A stretch of 64,000 nucleotides of DNA from contig DEWK01000012.1 in NCBI GenBank assembly GCA_002363615.1, forward strand, positions 10,788 through 74,787, given 5' to 3'. The notes below the pieces were generated by a model that had not been told where the DNA came from, ran no database searches, and saw only the letters and a program-made list of their open reading frames with translations. The stretch is from Lachnospira sp. UBA3212. Its GTDB lineage: Bacteria > Bacillota > Clostridia > Lachnospirales > Lachnospiraceae. Positions 24,752-33,110 of the stretch are shown one piece after another. The position numbers were made by a program, and so were the translations under genes. Position 1 is the first letter of the stretch, and each line of letters opens with the position of its first letter.

Positions 24752-25300
24752 ATGGCATCAATCGAAGAAAAAATTTTACTCTTTATTCAAGAACATATAA
24801 GGGTAGAGGGACTAACCCCCTTTGTTTCTTTCTTTACCCACCTGGGAAATGCAGGGATTCTTTTCATCGTGTTAACGGTGTTTGGCTTGTTTTTTGTTTC
24901 CACCCGAAAGGCGGCAATTTCTTCCGCCTTGGGTCTGGTAATCCATCTAATCATTTGCAATGGAATCCTGAAAAATGCTTTTGCCCGGACTCGACCTTAT
25001 GAGGTGATTGACGGCCTACAAATCTTGATTGAAAAGCAACCGGATTTTTCTTTTCCGTCTGGCCATACCAGTGCTGCTTTTGCCTTTGCGGTGGCGGTTT
25101 TTCTAAATATGGATCGAAAGTATGGAATTTTTGCCTTGGTTCTTGCTTTTCTCATGGGGCTTTCCAGACTTTATGTGGGCGTTCACTATCCAACGGATGT
25201 TTTGGTCGGAGCTATCGTAGGTGTTTTGTGCGGATGGCTTGGCAGCAAGCTTGCTGATTTGCTTATGAAAAAATCAAAGAATTGCAAGAAGGTTGATTGA
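24752..25300 (+). CDS. PAP2-family membrane phosphatase
   Basis: A 182-residue integral membrane phosphatase of the PAP2/BcrC type, acting on lipid phosphates such as undecaprenyl pyrophosphate or phosphatidate. All three signature motifs are present: K-x6-RP in KNAFARTRP (residues ~77-85), PSGH in FSFPSGHTS (~105), and SR-x5-H-x3-D in SRLYVGVHYPTD (~139-150). About five membrane spans are predicted. Preceded by GGGAG and followed by the tRNA promoter. The true lipid substrate cannot be read from the sequence. Confidence 0.92.
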   Translation: MASIEEKILLFIQEHIRVEGLTPFVSFFTHLGNAGILFIVLTVFGLFFVSTRKAAISSALGLVIHLIICNGILKNAFARTRPYEVIDGLQILIEKQPDFSFPSGHTSAAFAFAVAVFLNMDRKYGIFALVLAFLMGLSRLYVGVHYPTDVLVGAIVGVLCGWLGSKLADLLMKKSKNCKKVD

Positions 25301-25317
25301 TTTTTTTTATAAAGTAG

Positions 25318-25347
25318 TTGACAAGACCCCTTTATCAATGCTATTAT
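25318..25347 (+). promoter_or_regulatory. tRNA-Trp promoter
   Basis: TTGACA (25318-25323), 18 bases, TATTAT (25342-25347), placed about 24 bases before the tRNA. Confidence 0.8.
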
Positions 25348-25370
25348 TTACGAGTGTTCAAAACACCCCT

Positions 25371-25441
25371 AGGGGATTGGTGAAATGGTATCATAGGAGT
25401 CTCCAAAACTTTTGGCGGGAGTTCGATTCTCTCATCCCCTG
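25371..25441 (+). tRNA. tRNA-Trp (anticodon CCA)
   Basis: A 71-base cloverleaf: acceptor AGGGGAT pairs fully with ATCCCCT, D stem GTGA/TCAT, anticodon stem GGAGT/ACTTT with loop CTCCAAA (anticodon CCA, codon UGG), T arm GGGAG-TTCGATT-CTCTC, discriminator G. The 3' CCA is not encoded (T run follows), so it must be added enzymatically. The anticodon stem contains two G-U pairs, making it weaker than usual. Confidence 0.93.
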
Positions 25442-25459
25442 TTTTTAAAAATGAATGAA

Positions 25460-25502
25460 AGGTACTCGAAAGATCGAAAGCGACTTTTGGGTGCTTTTTT
25501 TT
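25460..25502 (+). terminator. Terminator of tRNA-Trp
   Basis: Arms 25460-25472 and 25484-25496 form a 13-pair stem with several G-U pairs, followed by a run of eight T. Confidence 0.75.
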
Positions 25503-25520
25503 GGGCAAAAATGGTGGTTT

Positions 25521-25691
25521 AAAAAAAGCGTTCCCACTAGCTTTAGAAAGCTAATAGAAACGCGGATAGTCCTTGAAAGCCGCCGGCAGTCGTGTGTTCT
25601 CAAGAAATAAAAATAAGTTGCACCGAGACACCGACAATACAAATCCAATACCCGAAGTACCCAGATAAGCACTCCTCCCGGAACCGGCGAC
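25521..25691 (-). ncRNA. Free-standing structured RNA of about 170 nt, unidentified
   Basis: On the minus strand a promoter TTGCGG (25721-25726), 17 bases, TACAAT (25698-25703) places the start near 25691. The transcript would begin GTCGCCGG, which pairs over 8 bp with CCGGCGGC (25586-25579) to close the molecule. Inside are a stem built from GTCG-GTGT-CTC and GAG-A-ACAC-A-CGAC with a long A/U-rich loop, and a smaller hairpin GGTAC-TTCGG-GTATT. After a short linker, a strong terminator (25563-25521: GCGTTTCTATTAGC/GCTAGTGGGAACGC with seven U) ends it. No gene follows on this strand, so it is not a leader. Size suggests 6S-like RNA, but I do not recognise the consensus. Confidence 0.72.
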
Positions 25692-25814
25692 AGACCTATT
25701 GTAACACGATTTAATATGGACCGCAAGAGAAGGAAAAATTGAAAAAAGGACTGGGATTCTATGGCTGATATGATAAAATAGTTTAGAGAGAATAGATTAT
25801 AAACAGGAGGTATT

Positions 25815-27845
25815 ATGGGTAAGAGTATTTTTTTAGGATTTCCCCATATGATTTACGGCGGGGATTACAATCCAGATCAGTGGTTGCATAGACCGGACAT
25901 ATTAGAGGAAGACATTCGCTTGATGAAAGAAGCACATGTGAATGAAGTTTCCATCGGCATCTTTGCATGGAAGGCCTTAGAGCCAGAAGAGGGTGTGTAC
26001 AACTTTGAATGGTTGGACCAGGTATTTAGAAGAATGGAAGAAGCAGGAATCAACGTAATCCTTGCGACACCAAGTGGAGCAAGGCCAGCGTGGATGGACC
26101 ATGCGCATCCGGAAGCAATGAGAACAGATAGCATGCGGTTTAAGGCACTTCATGGAGAAAGACATAATCATTGCTATTCTTCCCCTTACTATAGAAAAAA
26201 AGTGAGAGAGATGAATACCATGTTGGCCAAGAGGTATAAGGATTCTCCGGCGCTGAAGATGTGGCACGTATCCAATGAGTACGGAGGAGAATGTCATTGC
26301 GAGTATTGTCAGGCAGCATTTCGTAAGTGGCTTGAGAAAAAATATGGAAGCATTGAAGAATTGAACCGCCAGTGGTGGACCGGTTTTTGGTCACATGGAT
26401 TCAATAGTTTTGAGGAAATAGAGTCGCCATCCCCAAGAGGAGAGTGGGAACTGCATGGATTAAACCTGGATTGGGCTCGCTTCGTTACCTACCAGACAAA
26501 TGATTTTATGGCAGAGGAAATCAAGCCATTAAAAGAGATTACCCCAGATGTTCCAGTGACTACAAACTTTATGGGAATTTATCCGGGACTTGATTATTGG
26601 AGAATGAAGGACACGGTAGATGTGATTTCTTGGGATAGTTATCCAACCTGGCACAATGATGGAGAGACCCTTGCCCAGACGGCCATGTCCAATGCCTTTA
26701 TTCATGATGTGAATCGGTCCTTAAAGCACCAGCCATTCCTTTTGATGGAGAGCACACCAAGTAAGGTAAATTGGCATAAAGTCAACAAATTAAAGAGACC
26801 GGGAGTGAATGAGCTAGTGTCAATGCAGGCAGTGGCACATGGATCCGATTCGGTTCAGTACTTCCAATGGAGAAAGGGACAGGGAGCAAACGAAAAATTT
26901 CATGGAGCAGTGGTAGATCATTATGGAAAGGCAGATACCAGGGTATTTCAGGAAGTGGCTCATTTGGGACAGAGTCTGGAAAAACTAGACGAGGTTGTTG
27001 GTTCCGATACGGCAGTGGATGTGGCAGTGATTTTCGATTGGAACAATCGACTTGCCATAGGAAATCTTCAGGGACTGAGTAACCGAAGAGACTATGAAGG
27101 AGTGGTAAGAGACCACTATCGGGCCCTTTGGGAGCAGGGATTAAATATCGACGTAATCGATGAGGAGGAAGATTTCTCCTCCTATAAATTGGTGGTTGCC
27201 CCAATGCTGTATATGGTAAAGCCAGGCGTGGCAGAACGATTAAGGGCATTTGCCAAAAAGGGCGGAACCGTGGTGTTTACCTACCTTACGGGCTTGGTTA
27301 ATGAGAATGATCTTTGCTTCTTGGGAGGATTTCCGGGAGATGGCCTGATGGAGCTTGCAGGAGTTTGGGCAGAGGAAATCGATGCCCTTTACGAGAGCGA
27401 TCGAAACTCCATGATAGGCTTAGAAAAGGAATACGAACTTAAGGACATTTGTGAAATCATTCATTTAAAGGGGGCAAAGGCCTTAGCAAACTATGGAGAG
27501 GACTTTTATCAGGGACAGCCTGTGCTTACCTTAAATGAATATGGAAAAGGCCGTTGCTACTATATTGCAGCAAGACCGGATTACCAGTTCTTGGCTGATT
27601 TCTATAAGAAAGTGGTAAAGGAGTTAGGACTAGCTAAACCGGAATTTGATGTGCCGGAAGGTATTTCCGTTACCGTAAGAGAATCTAAGGAGGCAAAATT
27701 CTATTTTATTATGAATTTTGCAGAAAAGGATGTGAATCTGGATTTAGGAAGCATTTGCGGAGTGGACTTGATTTCTGGACAGGAATATAGTGGAAAGACT
27801 TGTCTTTTAAAGACGGGATATCTTGTTTTAAAAGTTGAAAAATAA
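25815..27845 (+). CDS. Beta-galactosidase, glycoside hydrolase family 42
   Basis: A 676-residue cytosolic beta-galactosidase (LacA/BgaB type). The catalytic barrel opens with IYGGDYNPDQW and holds the acid/base E155 in WHVSNEYGGEC and the nucleophile E312 in LLMESTPSKVNW. The zinc-site cysteines ECHCEYCQ follow the acid/base. Residues ~395-600 form the trimerisation (GATase-like) domain (DVAVIFDWNNR, YKLVVAPMLYMV), and a small C-terminal beta domain ends with DLISGQEY. AACAGGAGG precedes the ATG by seven bases. Flanked by a terminator. Together with the GH35 enzyme it suggests use of beta-galactosides from diet or host glycans; no transporter is nearby. Confidence 0.95.
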   Translation: MGKSIFLGFPHMIYGGDYNPDQWLHRPDILEEDIRLMKEAHVNEVSIGIFAWKALEPEEGVYNFEWLDQVFRRMEEAGINVILATPSGARPAWMDHAHPEAMRTDSMRFKALHGERHNHCYSSPYYRKKVREMNTMLAKRYKDSPALKMWHVSNEYGGECHCEYCQAAFRKWLEKKYGSIEELNRQWWTGFWSHGFNSFEEIESPSPRGEWELHGLNLDWARFVTYQTNDFMAEEIKPLKEITPDVPVTTNFMGIYPGLDYWRMKDTVDVISWDSYPTWHNDGETLAQTAMSNAFIHDVNRSLKHQPFLLMESTPSKVNWHKVNKLKRPGVNELVSMQAVAHGSDSVQYFQWRKGQGANEKFHGAVVDHYGKADTRVFQEVAHLGQSLEKLDEVVGSDTAVDVAVIFDWNNRLAIGNLQGLSNRRDYEGVVRDHYRALWEQGLNIDVIDEEEDFSSYKLVVAPMLYMVKPGVAERLRAFAKKGGTVVFTYLTGLVNENDLCFLGGFPGDGLMELAGVWAEEIDALYESDRNSMIGLEKEYELKDICEIIHLKGAKALANYGEDFYQGQPVLTLNEYGKGRCYYIAARPDYQFLADFYKKVVKELGLAKPEFDVPEGISVTVRESKEAKFYFIMNFAEKDVNLDLGSICGVDLISGQEYSGKTCLLKTGYLVLKVEK

Positions 27846-27849
27846 GCAG

Positions 27850-27904
27850 AAAGAAAGGCTGTATCTAGAGAGGTAACAACTAGATACAGCCTTTCTTTTT
27901 TTTT
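27850..27904 (+). terminator. Strong terminator after GH42 gene
   Basis: A 19-bp perfect stem, arms 27850-27868 and 27880-27898, followed by T residues. Confidence 0.9.
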
Positions 27905-27961
27905 CGATTCGAGTTGACATTCGATTCGAAGAATATTGGATTGGGTTTGTTATGAGGAAAA

Positions 27962-28705
27962 TTATGTAACAATAACAGTAAGCTTTGCCGTCTTCTTACC
28001 GCACTTTACGGTAATAAGGGTTTTGCCTTTTTTCTTTGCTGTAATTATTCCATAAGAGTTAACAGAAGCAACTTTTTTCTTATTCGAATGATAGGTGATC
28101 TTGTCGGTGGTGTTTTTTGTAATCTTTTTGATCTCGATTTCTTCCGTATCACCGACTTCTATTTTTATCTTCTTCTTTTTAAGGGTCAATTTCTTGTTTT
28201 TTACAGCCTTCTTTAAAACGGTAACTTTAACCGTTTCAACTGCTTCTTCGTCTTCTGATTCGATTGTGATATAACAGGTTCCTGCTTTCAAACCGGTAAC
28301 AAGGCCCTTCTTATTCACCACAGCAATTTTCTTATTGCTAGAACTATAATACAAATCTTGTTCAGGTTCTACGCTAGCAGAGATGCTAGCTTTTTTATTG
28401 ACCAAAATCGTAAGTTTAGGTGTAGTAACCGTAATCTCGGTTTCTTCCCAGTCTTCATCATCCCAATCTTCGTCTTCATCTTCATCCTCCCAATAGTCCT
28501 CGTCTTCTTCGTCTGTTTCTTCATCTTCTACATCATCGTATCCTTCCAGATCATCGTCATCCTCACTGGCTTGGAGGACTTGTAATGCACAAGCCTCAGA
28601 TTCAAAAGAATCATCCAATGAACTCGTGCCTGCAGCCATTACCGTAAGACTCATAGAAAGAGCAGTGATGCATGCGATTGTCAGGGAAATAATCTTTTTC
28701 CTCAT
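27962..28705 (-). CDS. Secreted protein with acidic spacer and two bacterial Ig-like (Big2) domains
   Basis: A 247-residue exported protein. The ATG at 28705 (AAAGGAGG upstream) opens a clear signal peptide, MRKKIISLTIACITALSMS, cleaved near VMAAG. Residues ~45-85 are almost purely Asp/Glu with Trp/Tyr. Two Big2 domains follow: ~88-160 (PKLTILVNKKASISASV, SSSNKKIAVVNKKGLVTG, AGTCYITIES) and ~170-247 (KIKIEVGDTEEIEI, SNKKKVASVNSYGIITAKKKG, ITVKCG), both Lys-rich. There is no sortase or membrane anchor, so it is probably released or bound by charge. Such domains serve in adhesion or wall binding; the partner is unknown. Confidence 0.85.
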   Translation of the reverse strand: MRKKIISLTIACITALSMSLTVMAAGTSSLDDSFESEACALQVLQASEDDDDLEGYDDVEDEETDEEDEDYWEDEDEDEDWDDEDWEETEITVTTPKLTILVNKKASISASVEPEQDLYYSSSNKKIAVVNKKGLVTGLKAGTCYITIESEDEEAVETVKVTVLKKAVKNKKLTLKKKKIKIEVGDTEEIEIKKITKNTTDKITYHSNKKKVASVNSYGIITAKKKGKTLITVKCGKKTAKLTVIVT

Positions 28706-28915
28706 GGGGATTCCTCCTTTTCCAAAAAAACAGAATAAAATAAAATCCATACTACTTCTGCTTATATTATAAAAAATGTGCTACTACAAAAGTGACGAAA
28801 AAATGATAGGAATATGTCAGGTTGACTAGGAATCGTTTACGTCTCTTCCTAAGGGACTTCTCCCCTGAAAGAAAATATGTTAAAATGAAAAAGAATTTTT
28901 ATTGGAGGAACATGC

Positions 28916-30079
28916 ATGTTGAAACAAGCAAGAAAAATTGCCTGTCTCATGATTTTTGCGGTCTTGTTTTTGGGTCTGTCCGCTTGTCAAAGTGGAGGAG
29001 ATGAGGAACCCAATGTAAAGTATGACGTGAAGCGTTATTTGATTTTAGACCAGGAAGGTTTAATCCTGTCAGGCGAAAAATCCTTAACCTGGCGCTTAGA
29101 TGGAGTCGATGTGGTGCATATTGGGGCAGACACAAGTCATTTGACAGATTCAAAGACCTACCGGGGAAAGGACTGTTACGTGGAACCGGTGGGAACCGGC
29201 TATGCGGTTTTGACCTTAGAAGAGAATGGGAAAAAGAAATACACCTATCTTTTACAAGTGACAAGTATTGGAGAAGCTTGCCGTATGTGGGTAGAAGAAG
29301 GGGAAAATCTCTATGGACTTTCAGAGGAAGAAAAAGAAGGGGCAAGGCTGATTAAGGAAAGCATTTCCCATATCATCAGTGAGGATATGTCGGTTCTTGA
29401 AAAGGTAAAGGCCGTGCACGATTATCTTTGTATGAATAACACCTATAACCAGACCAATTATAATTCTGGAGTATATGAAAGCTACGATCATACGATTGCA
29501 GGTCCTATGATTTATCACACCTCTGTGTGTGAGGGCTATGCCGAGGTCTTTGATTGCTATATGGAATTTTTGGATATTCCCCATCATTATATCATTGGAA
29601 ATGCCACGGGAATCGGAAAACATTCTTGGAATATGGTGCAATTGGAGGATGACCAGTGGTATCACGTGGACACAACTTGGGATGATCATGATGATTCAGA
29701 CGCGGGAATCAATGGACGTTGGTATAGTTATTTTCTAATGACAGATGCCAAGGCCCAGAATAGCAGGTCCTGGAATCGGGCCAGATACCCGGCTTGCAAG
29801 GGAAGAAAGTACCAAGACTATGCGAAAAAATTAAATATAGCCTTGGTGGAGGAGGCTTATTCGTCCTATCAATACTGTGAGAGTAAGGAACTCTTAATCA
29901 ATCAATTAATTAGCAAAAGTAAAACGAATTCCACCGTACGTTTATTTACGGTGCCGGATGTGGAATTAAATGATTCTGACATTAAGAAGATTCAGAACAA
30001 CACCATCGGTTCTGCTATTTCCATTGACCTGCAAAGAGTGCCTGAGGAATATAGTTTATATACGTTTTATATTCACTAA
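28916..30079 (+). CDS. Lipoprotein with transglutaminase-like domain
   Basis: A 387-residue lipoprotein. The signal sequence ends in the lipobox LSAC with C24 as the lipidated residue. An N-terminal beta region (~35-120) precedes a transglutaminase/protease-like fold with the full triad: C205 in TSVCEGYAEVF, H236 in KHSWNMVQL and D252 in YHVDTTWDD. This is the pattern of bacterial extracellular transglutaminase-like proteases. It is divergent from the Big2 gene and may act on surface proteins. Single gene, closed by its own terminator. Substrate unknown. Confidence 0.9.
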   Translation: MLKQARKIACLMIFAVLFLGLSACQSGGDEEPNVKYDVKRYLILDQEGLILSGEKSLTWRLDGVDVVHIGADTSHLTDSKTYRGKDCYVEPVGTGYAVLTLEENGKKKYTYLLQVTSIGEACRMWVEEGENLYGLSEEEKEGARLIKESISHIISEDMSVLEKVKAVHDYLCMNNTYNQTNYNSGVYESYDHTIAGPMIYHTSVCEGYAEVFDCYMEFLDIPHHYIIGNATGIGKHSWNMVQLEDDQWYHVDTTWDDHDDSDAGINGRWYSYFLMTDAKAQNSRSWNRARYPACKGRKYQDYAKKLNIALVEEAYSSYQYCESKELLINQLISKSKTNSTVRLFTVPDVELNDSDIKKIQNNTIGSAISIDLQRVPEEYSLYTFYIH

Positions 30080-30080
30080 G

Positions 30081-30123
30081 GAAAAGCCCCTGGGGATTGG
30101 CGAGATCTCCAAGGGCTTTTCTT
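30081..30123. terminator. Terminator after transglutaminase-like lipoprotein
   Basis: Arms 30081-30097 and 30105-30121 pair over 17 positions with one mismatch and a T-rich tail. It lies between convergent genes and may act in both directions. Confidence 0.8.
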
Positions 30124-30182
30124 TCTATCACGGGTTTTTAATTTCTTATTTGTGACTTTATTATAACATGTTTTAGGGAATT

Positions 30183-31862
30183 TTACAATGGTTCCTTTGT
30201 GGTTGGGTTTTCTGAGGTAATTGCCCCAAGCTTCATAACATCACGTTCCAATTCTTGAACCACGTTGTTTATCCGCATCAGTTGGTCGGCGGAAATATTA
30301 CTACCGGCTGCAAGTTTGGCATTGTAAAGGATGCTTTCTAAGTGGTCATGGATGGTGCCAATCTGGTCATGAATTCCAGCAAGCTGCTCCTCATCGATTA
30401 CATCGGTAATGGCATCTTCTTTGGTAAAGGAACCGGCTTCTGAAAGTTCATAAGTAGAAGGTCCCTCAATTACGGTGCAATCCAAGCCGATTTCTTCTTT
30501 TACAAAGTTTGCAAAGTCATGCTTGGCATCCATTTCACCGTGAACCAAAAAGATTTTCTTTGGTGAATGTTTTAAATTCTTTAACCAATCTAACAGGCCA
30601 TTCCGGTCGGCATGTCCGGAAAATCCTTCTAGGTTATAAATCGTGGCACCTACATGAATCACTTCTCCCATAATGGTTACGTCTGAGTTGCCATCCACAA
30701 TCATTCGGCCAAGGGTACCTGCTGCCTGGTAGCCTACAAATACCACGGAATTCTTTGGGTTCCAAAGACCATGCTTTAAGTGATGGCGGATACGACCGGC
30801 ATCACACATACCTGAAGCGGAAATAATAATCTTGGTTTTGCCATCGTCATTATTAAGGGCCATGGAATCTGCTGTGGTCTCGGTGAAGTGAAGATTTTTG
30901 AACTTCAGTGGATTATCTCCGCGTAAAATGTAGGACCTGGCCTCCTCGTCAAAGACTTGCGGATTTTCTTCAAAAACCTTGGTTACACTGGCGGCCATCG
31001 GGCTATCAATGTAGACATCAATATTTTTTAAGATGTCAGAGTATGGGGATGGAGTAGTGCCATCGTAATACTTATTTAACTCAAAGATCAATTCCTGGGT
31101 TCGACCAACGGCAAAGGATGGAATGATGACATTGCCGCCCTTCTTGTAGGTGGCTGCAATAATCTTAATTAATTTATCTACACTGGTTGGGTTTGGTTCA
31201 TGTAAACGATTTCCATAAGTGCTTTCCATTAAGACATAGTCAGCATGCTTAATAGGGGTTGGGTCTCGTAAAATCGGACGGTCTTTCATGCCTAAATCTC
31301 CGGTGAAGACAATCTTACTAAAATGCTCTTGCATGCTATCCTTTAACCAAATCTCTGTAATGGCTGATCCTAAGATGTGGCCTGCGTCGTTGAAACAGAT
31401 TTCACAGTCGTCGTTAATGTGAATTAGCTGATCATAAAGGATTGGGGTGAGATAAGGAAAGACATTCTTCGCATCCTCAACGGTATAAAGGGGCGCCACC
31501 GGTGGTTTTCCTTTTCGTTCATTCCGCTTGGTCTCCCAAATGGCGTCCTTTTCGTGGATATATCCGCAATCAACCAACATAATCTTAATCAGATCTGCCG
31601 TTGTTTTGGTGCAGTAAATATTTCCCTTGAATCCCCGCTTTACTAAAAGGGGAAGTCGGCCGCAGTGGTCAACATGGGCGTGAGAGAGAATCACAAAATC
31701 GATTTCTGCCGGATTAAATGGGAAATCTTCTTCGTTTCTTGCTTCTAAGGTCTTTCCTCCCTGAAACATTCCACAGTCTAATAAAAATTTATATTTGTCT
31801 GTGGTCACTAGGTGACAAGATCCGGTAACTGTATTGGAAGCTCCGTAAAACGTTACATTCAT
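30183..31862 (-). CDS. Metallo-beta-lactamase/beta-CASP ribonuclease
   Basis: A 559-residue enzyme of the bacterial YSH1/CPSF-73-like group, which processes or degrades RNA with two zinc ions. Seen motifs: SHAHVDHCG (H61, H63, D65, H66), MESTYGNRLHE, then the beta-CASP motifs PSFAVGRTQEL, ISASGMCDAGRIRHHL and FSGHADRNGLL, and VHGEMDA. The last ~80 residues are an extra helical tail (DQIGTIHDHLESI). I start at the ATG at 31862, eight bases after GGAGG; the upstream TTG and ATG are too close to that site. Distinct from RNase J, which has a different C-terminal domain. Single gene. Confidence 0.88.
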   Translation of the reverse strand: MNVTFYGASNTVTGSCHLVTTDKYKFLLDCGMFQGGKTLEARNEEDFPFNPAEIDFVILSHAHVDHCGRLPLLVKRGFKGNIYCTKTTADLIKIMLVDCGYIHEKDAIWETKRNERKGKPPVAPLYTVEDAKNVFPYLTPILYDQLIHINDDCEICFNDAGHILGSAITEIWLKDSMQEHFSKIVFTGDLGMKDRPILRDPTPIKHADYVLMESTYGNRLHEPNPTSVDKLIKIIAATYKKGGNVIIPSFAVGRTQELIFELNKYYDGTTPSPYSDILKNIDVYIDSPMAASVTKVFEENPQVFDEEARSYILRGDNPLKFKNLHFTETTADSMALNNDDGKTKIIISASGMCDAGRIRHHLKHGLWNPKNSVVFVGYQAAGTLGRMIVDGNSDVTIMGEVIHVGATIYNLEGFSGHADRNGLLDWLKNLKHSPKKIFLVHGEMDAKHDFANFVKEEIGLDCTVIEGPSTYELSEAGSFTKEDAITDVIDEEQLAGIHDQIGTIHDHLESILYNAKLAAGSNISADQLMRINNVVQELERDVMKLGAITSENPTTKEPL

Positions 31863-32217
31863 GGTCATTTCCTCCTTCAAAACTAGTATATTCTTTTGCT
31901 AACTCTATTTTACCACTTTCTCAACAAGGAAATGAGCATTTTCATAAAAAAGCCAAACAGAATTAACAATTTTTACCATAGGAACCGGTGAAAATTTGGA
32001 ACTTTTTTTCGTTTTTGAAGGGCTTAACTTTTGCCGAAAAAAATGATATAATATAGAAGTCTGAAGTGGCGCTTTTTATATGTTAGACCTGAAGTGGAAG
32101 GCTTGTTTCGAGATGTCGGGCAGTCTTTTTTTAATTCACACTTTCGGGGCAGGTCGCAGGGAAAGCCACCAGATCAGTCGTGAACCATTGAATTAGTTAG
32201 AGAAAGGCCTGGTAATA
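31863..32217 (+). promoter_or_regulatory. Intergenic region with carD promoter and long leader
   Basis: A 355-base gap. The only clear signal is a plus-strand promoter TTAACT (32024-32029), 17 bases, TATAAT (32047-32052). The ~160-base leader of carD holds a near-repeat of CTGAAGTGG (32062-32070 and 32089-32097) and a T run at 32128-32134 without a convincing stem before it. No riboswitch class is recognised. Nothing else is seen for the divergent RNase gene beyond its ribosome site. Confidence 0.5.
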
Positions 32218-32715
32218 ATGTTTGAAGTAAATGATACGGTTGTTTACGGAAAGAATGGAGTTTGTAAAGTTGTTGACATAGGAGTACCTTCCATCGCGGT
32301 AGGAAATCAGAAATACTACACCCTACAGCCGGTATACAAGAAGGATACGGTTATCTACGCACCACTGGATAATCAAAAGGTTGTGATGCGTGAAGTGATG
32401 ACAAAGAAGGAAGCCAAAGAATTTGTGGCAGAGATTCCATCCTTAGACAGTGAAGATGCAGAAAGTGAAAGAACTCGTGAACTTTTTTATAAGGAGATGC
32501 TAAAAAGCTGCGATTGTAAGAAGTTAGTAGCTATGATTAAGACTCTTCGGGAAAGAAGTTTAGAGCGCGAACAGAAGGGCAAGAAGGCCACAGCTATTGA
32601 CGAACGGTATCACAAGATGGCAGAAGACCAGTTGTTTGGTGAACTTGGTTATGCCTTAGAGATTGAACCGGAAGATGTTCGTCAGTATATTAAAGAAGTG
32701 ACTCAGAAAGCATAA
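32218..32715 (+). CDS. CarD/CdnL-family transcriptional regulator
   Basis: A 165-residue RNA polymerase-binding protein. The N-terminal RID/Tudor-like domain (residues ~1-65: FEVNDTVVYGKNGVCKVVDIG, YYTLQPVYKKDTVIYAPLDN) contacts the beta subunit, and the helical C-terminal domain (~70-165) contacts promoter DNA. Members stabilise open complexes, notably at rRNA promoters. Here it is a single gene with a long leader, followed by an independent promoter for the acyl carrier protein. The GELGYALEIEPEDVRQYI ending is typical of the family. Confidence 0.92.
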   Translation: MFEVNDTVVYGKNGVCKVVDIGVPSIAVGNQKYYTLQPVYKKDTVIYAPLDNQKVVMREVMTKKEAKEFVAEIPSLDSEDAESERTRELFYKEMLKSCDCKKLVAMIKTLRERSLEREQKGKKATAIDERYHKMAEDQLFGELGYALEIEPEDVRQYIKEVTQKA

Positions 32716-32727
32716 GGAAAAAAGTAC

Positions 32728-32756
32728 TTGTGTCATCTCTCATTCCGTTATATAAT
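32728..32756 (+). promoter_or_regulatory. Promoter of the acyl carrier protein gene
   Basis: TTGTGT (32728-32733), 17 bases, TATAAT (32751-32756), about 70 bases before the start codon. Confidence 0.75.
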
Positions 32757-32831
32757 CCATGTATCAGAGATATGCCCGTGAAACTTTGGAGAAGGTGTTT
32801 TATGAGCGGGATTAGTTAGGAGGATTACAAG

Positions 32832-33053
32832 ATGGTATTTGAAAAGATTCAGAAGATCATTGCTAATCAGACGGATAAGGACCTTAGCGAGATCACCTTG
32901 GAGACAAGTATTCATGATGATTTAGATGCAGATTCATTAGATCTCTTCCAGATTATCAATGATATCGAGGATGAATTTGGTGTTCAGTTTGAAGAAACCG
33001 ATGGACTTCAGACGGTTGCAGATGTAGTAAAATTCGTAGAAGATAATCAGTAA
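32832..33053 (+). CDS. acpP: Acyl carrier protein
   Basis: A 73-residue acidic four-helix carrier. The phosphopantetheine serine lies in DADSLDLFQII (S37), the normal acpP motif. It carries acyl chains as thioesters in fatty acid synthesis or a related pathway. GGAGGA precedes the ATG and a terminator follows, so it is monocistronic. No fab gene is nearby, and whether it is the main ACP or an accessory one cannot be told; DSLDLF in place of the commoner DSLDTVE hints at a variant. Confidence 0.9.
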   Translation: MVFEKIQKIIANQTDKDLSEITLETSIHDDLDADSLDLFQIINDIEDEFGVQFEETDGLQTVADVVKFVEDNQ

Positions 33054-33075
33054 GTATACGGGGCAATCATCCCCT

Positions 33076-33105
33076 AAAAAAACAGGCGGTATGCCTGTTT
33101 TTTTT
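33076..33105. terminator. Bidirectional terminator
   Basis: Seven A, ACAGGC (to 33087), a five-base loop, GCCTGT (from 33093) and seven T. It lies between the convergent acpP and LytTR genes. Confidence 0.88.
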
Positions 33106-33110
33106 GTGCC

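Noticed and set aside
25445..25726. Minus-strand open frame over the RNA region
   Set aside because: It spans promoter, RNA and terminator signals and its translation is low-complexity Arg/Leu/Cys-rich without a ribosome site; the RNA reading explains the sequence better.
27903..27929. Direct repeat TTCGATTCGA spaced by TTGACA as an operator or attachment site
   Set aside because: Only two short copies, no gene starts close by on the plus strand, and no integrase or mobile gene is in the window.
28400..28560. Repeat array in the acidic segment of the Ig-like protein gene
   Set aside because: The repetition is codon-level (GAT/GAA runs) for an Asp/Glu tract, not a DNA tandem repeat of constant unit length.
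31862..31880. Upstream TTG or ATG start for the beta-CASP RNase
   Set aside because: Both lie on or directly beside the GGAGG site; the ATG at 31862 has normal spacing and begins at the conserved strand.
32052..32217. Attenuator in the carD leader
   Set aside because: A T-run exists at 32128-32134 but the best stem before it is only four or five pairs; not enough to call.
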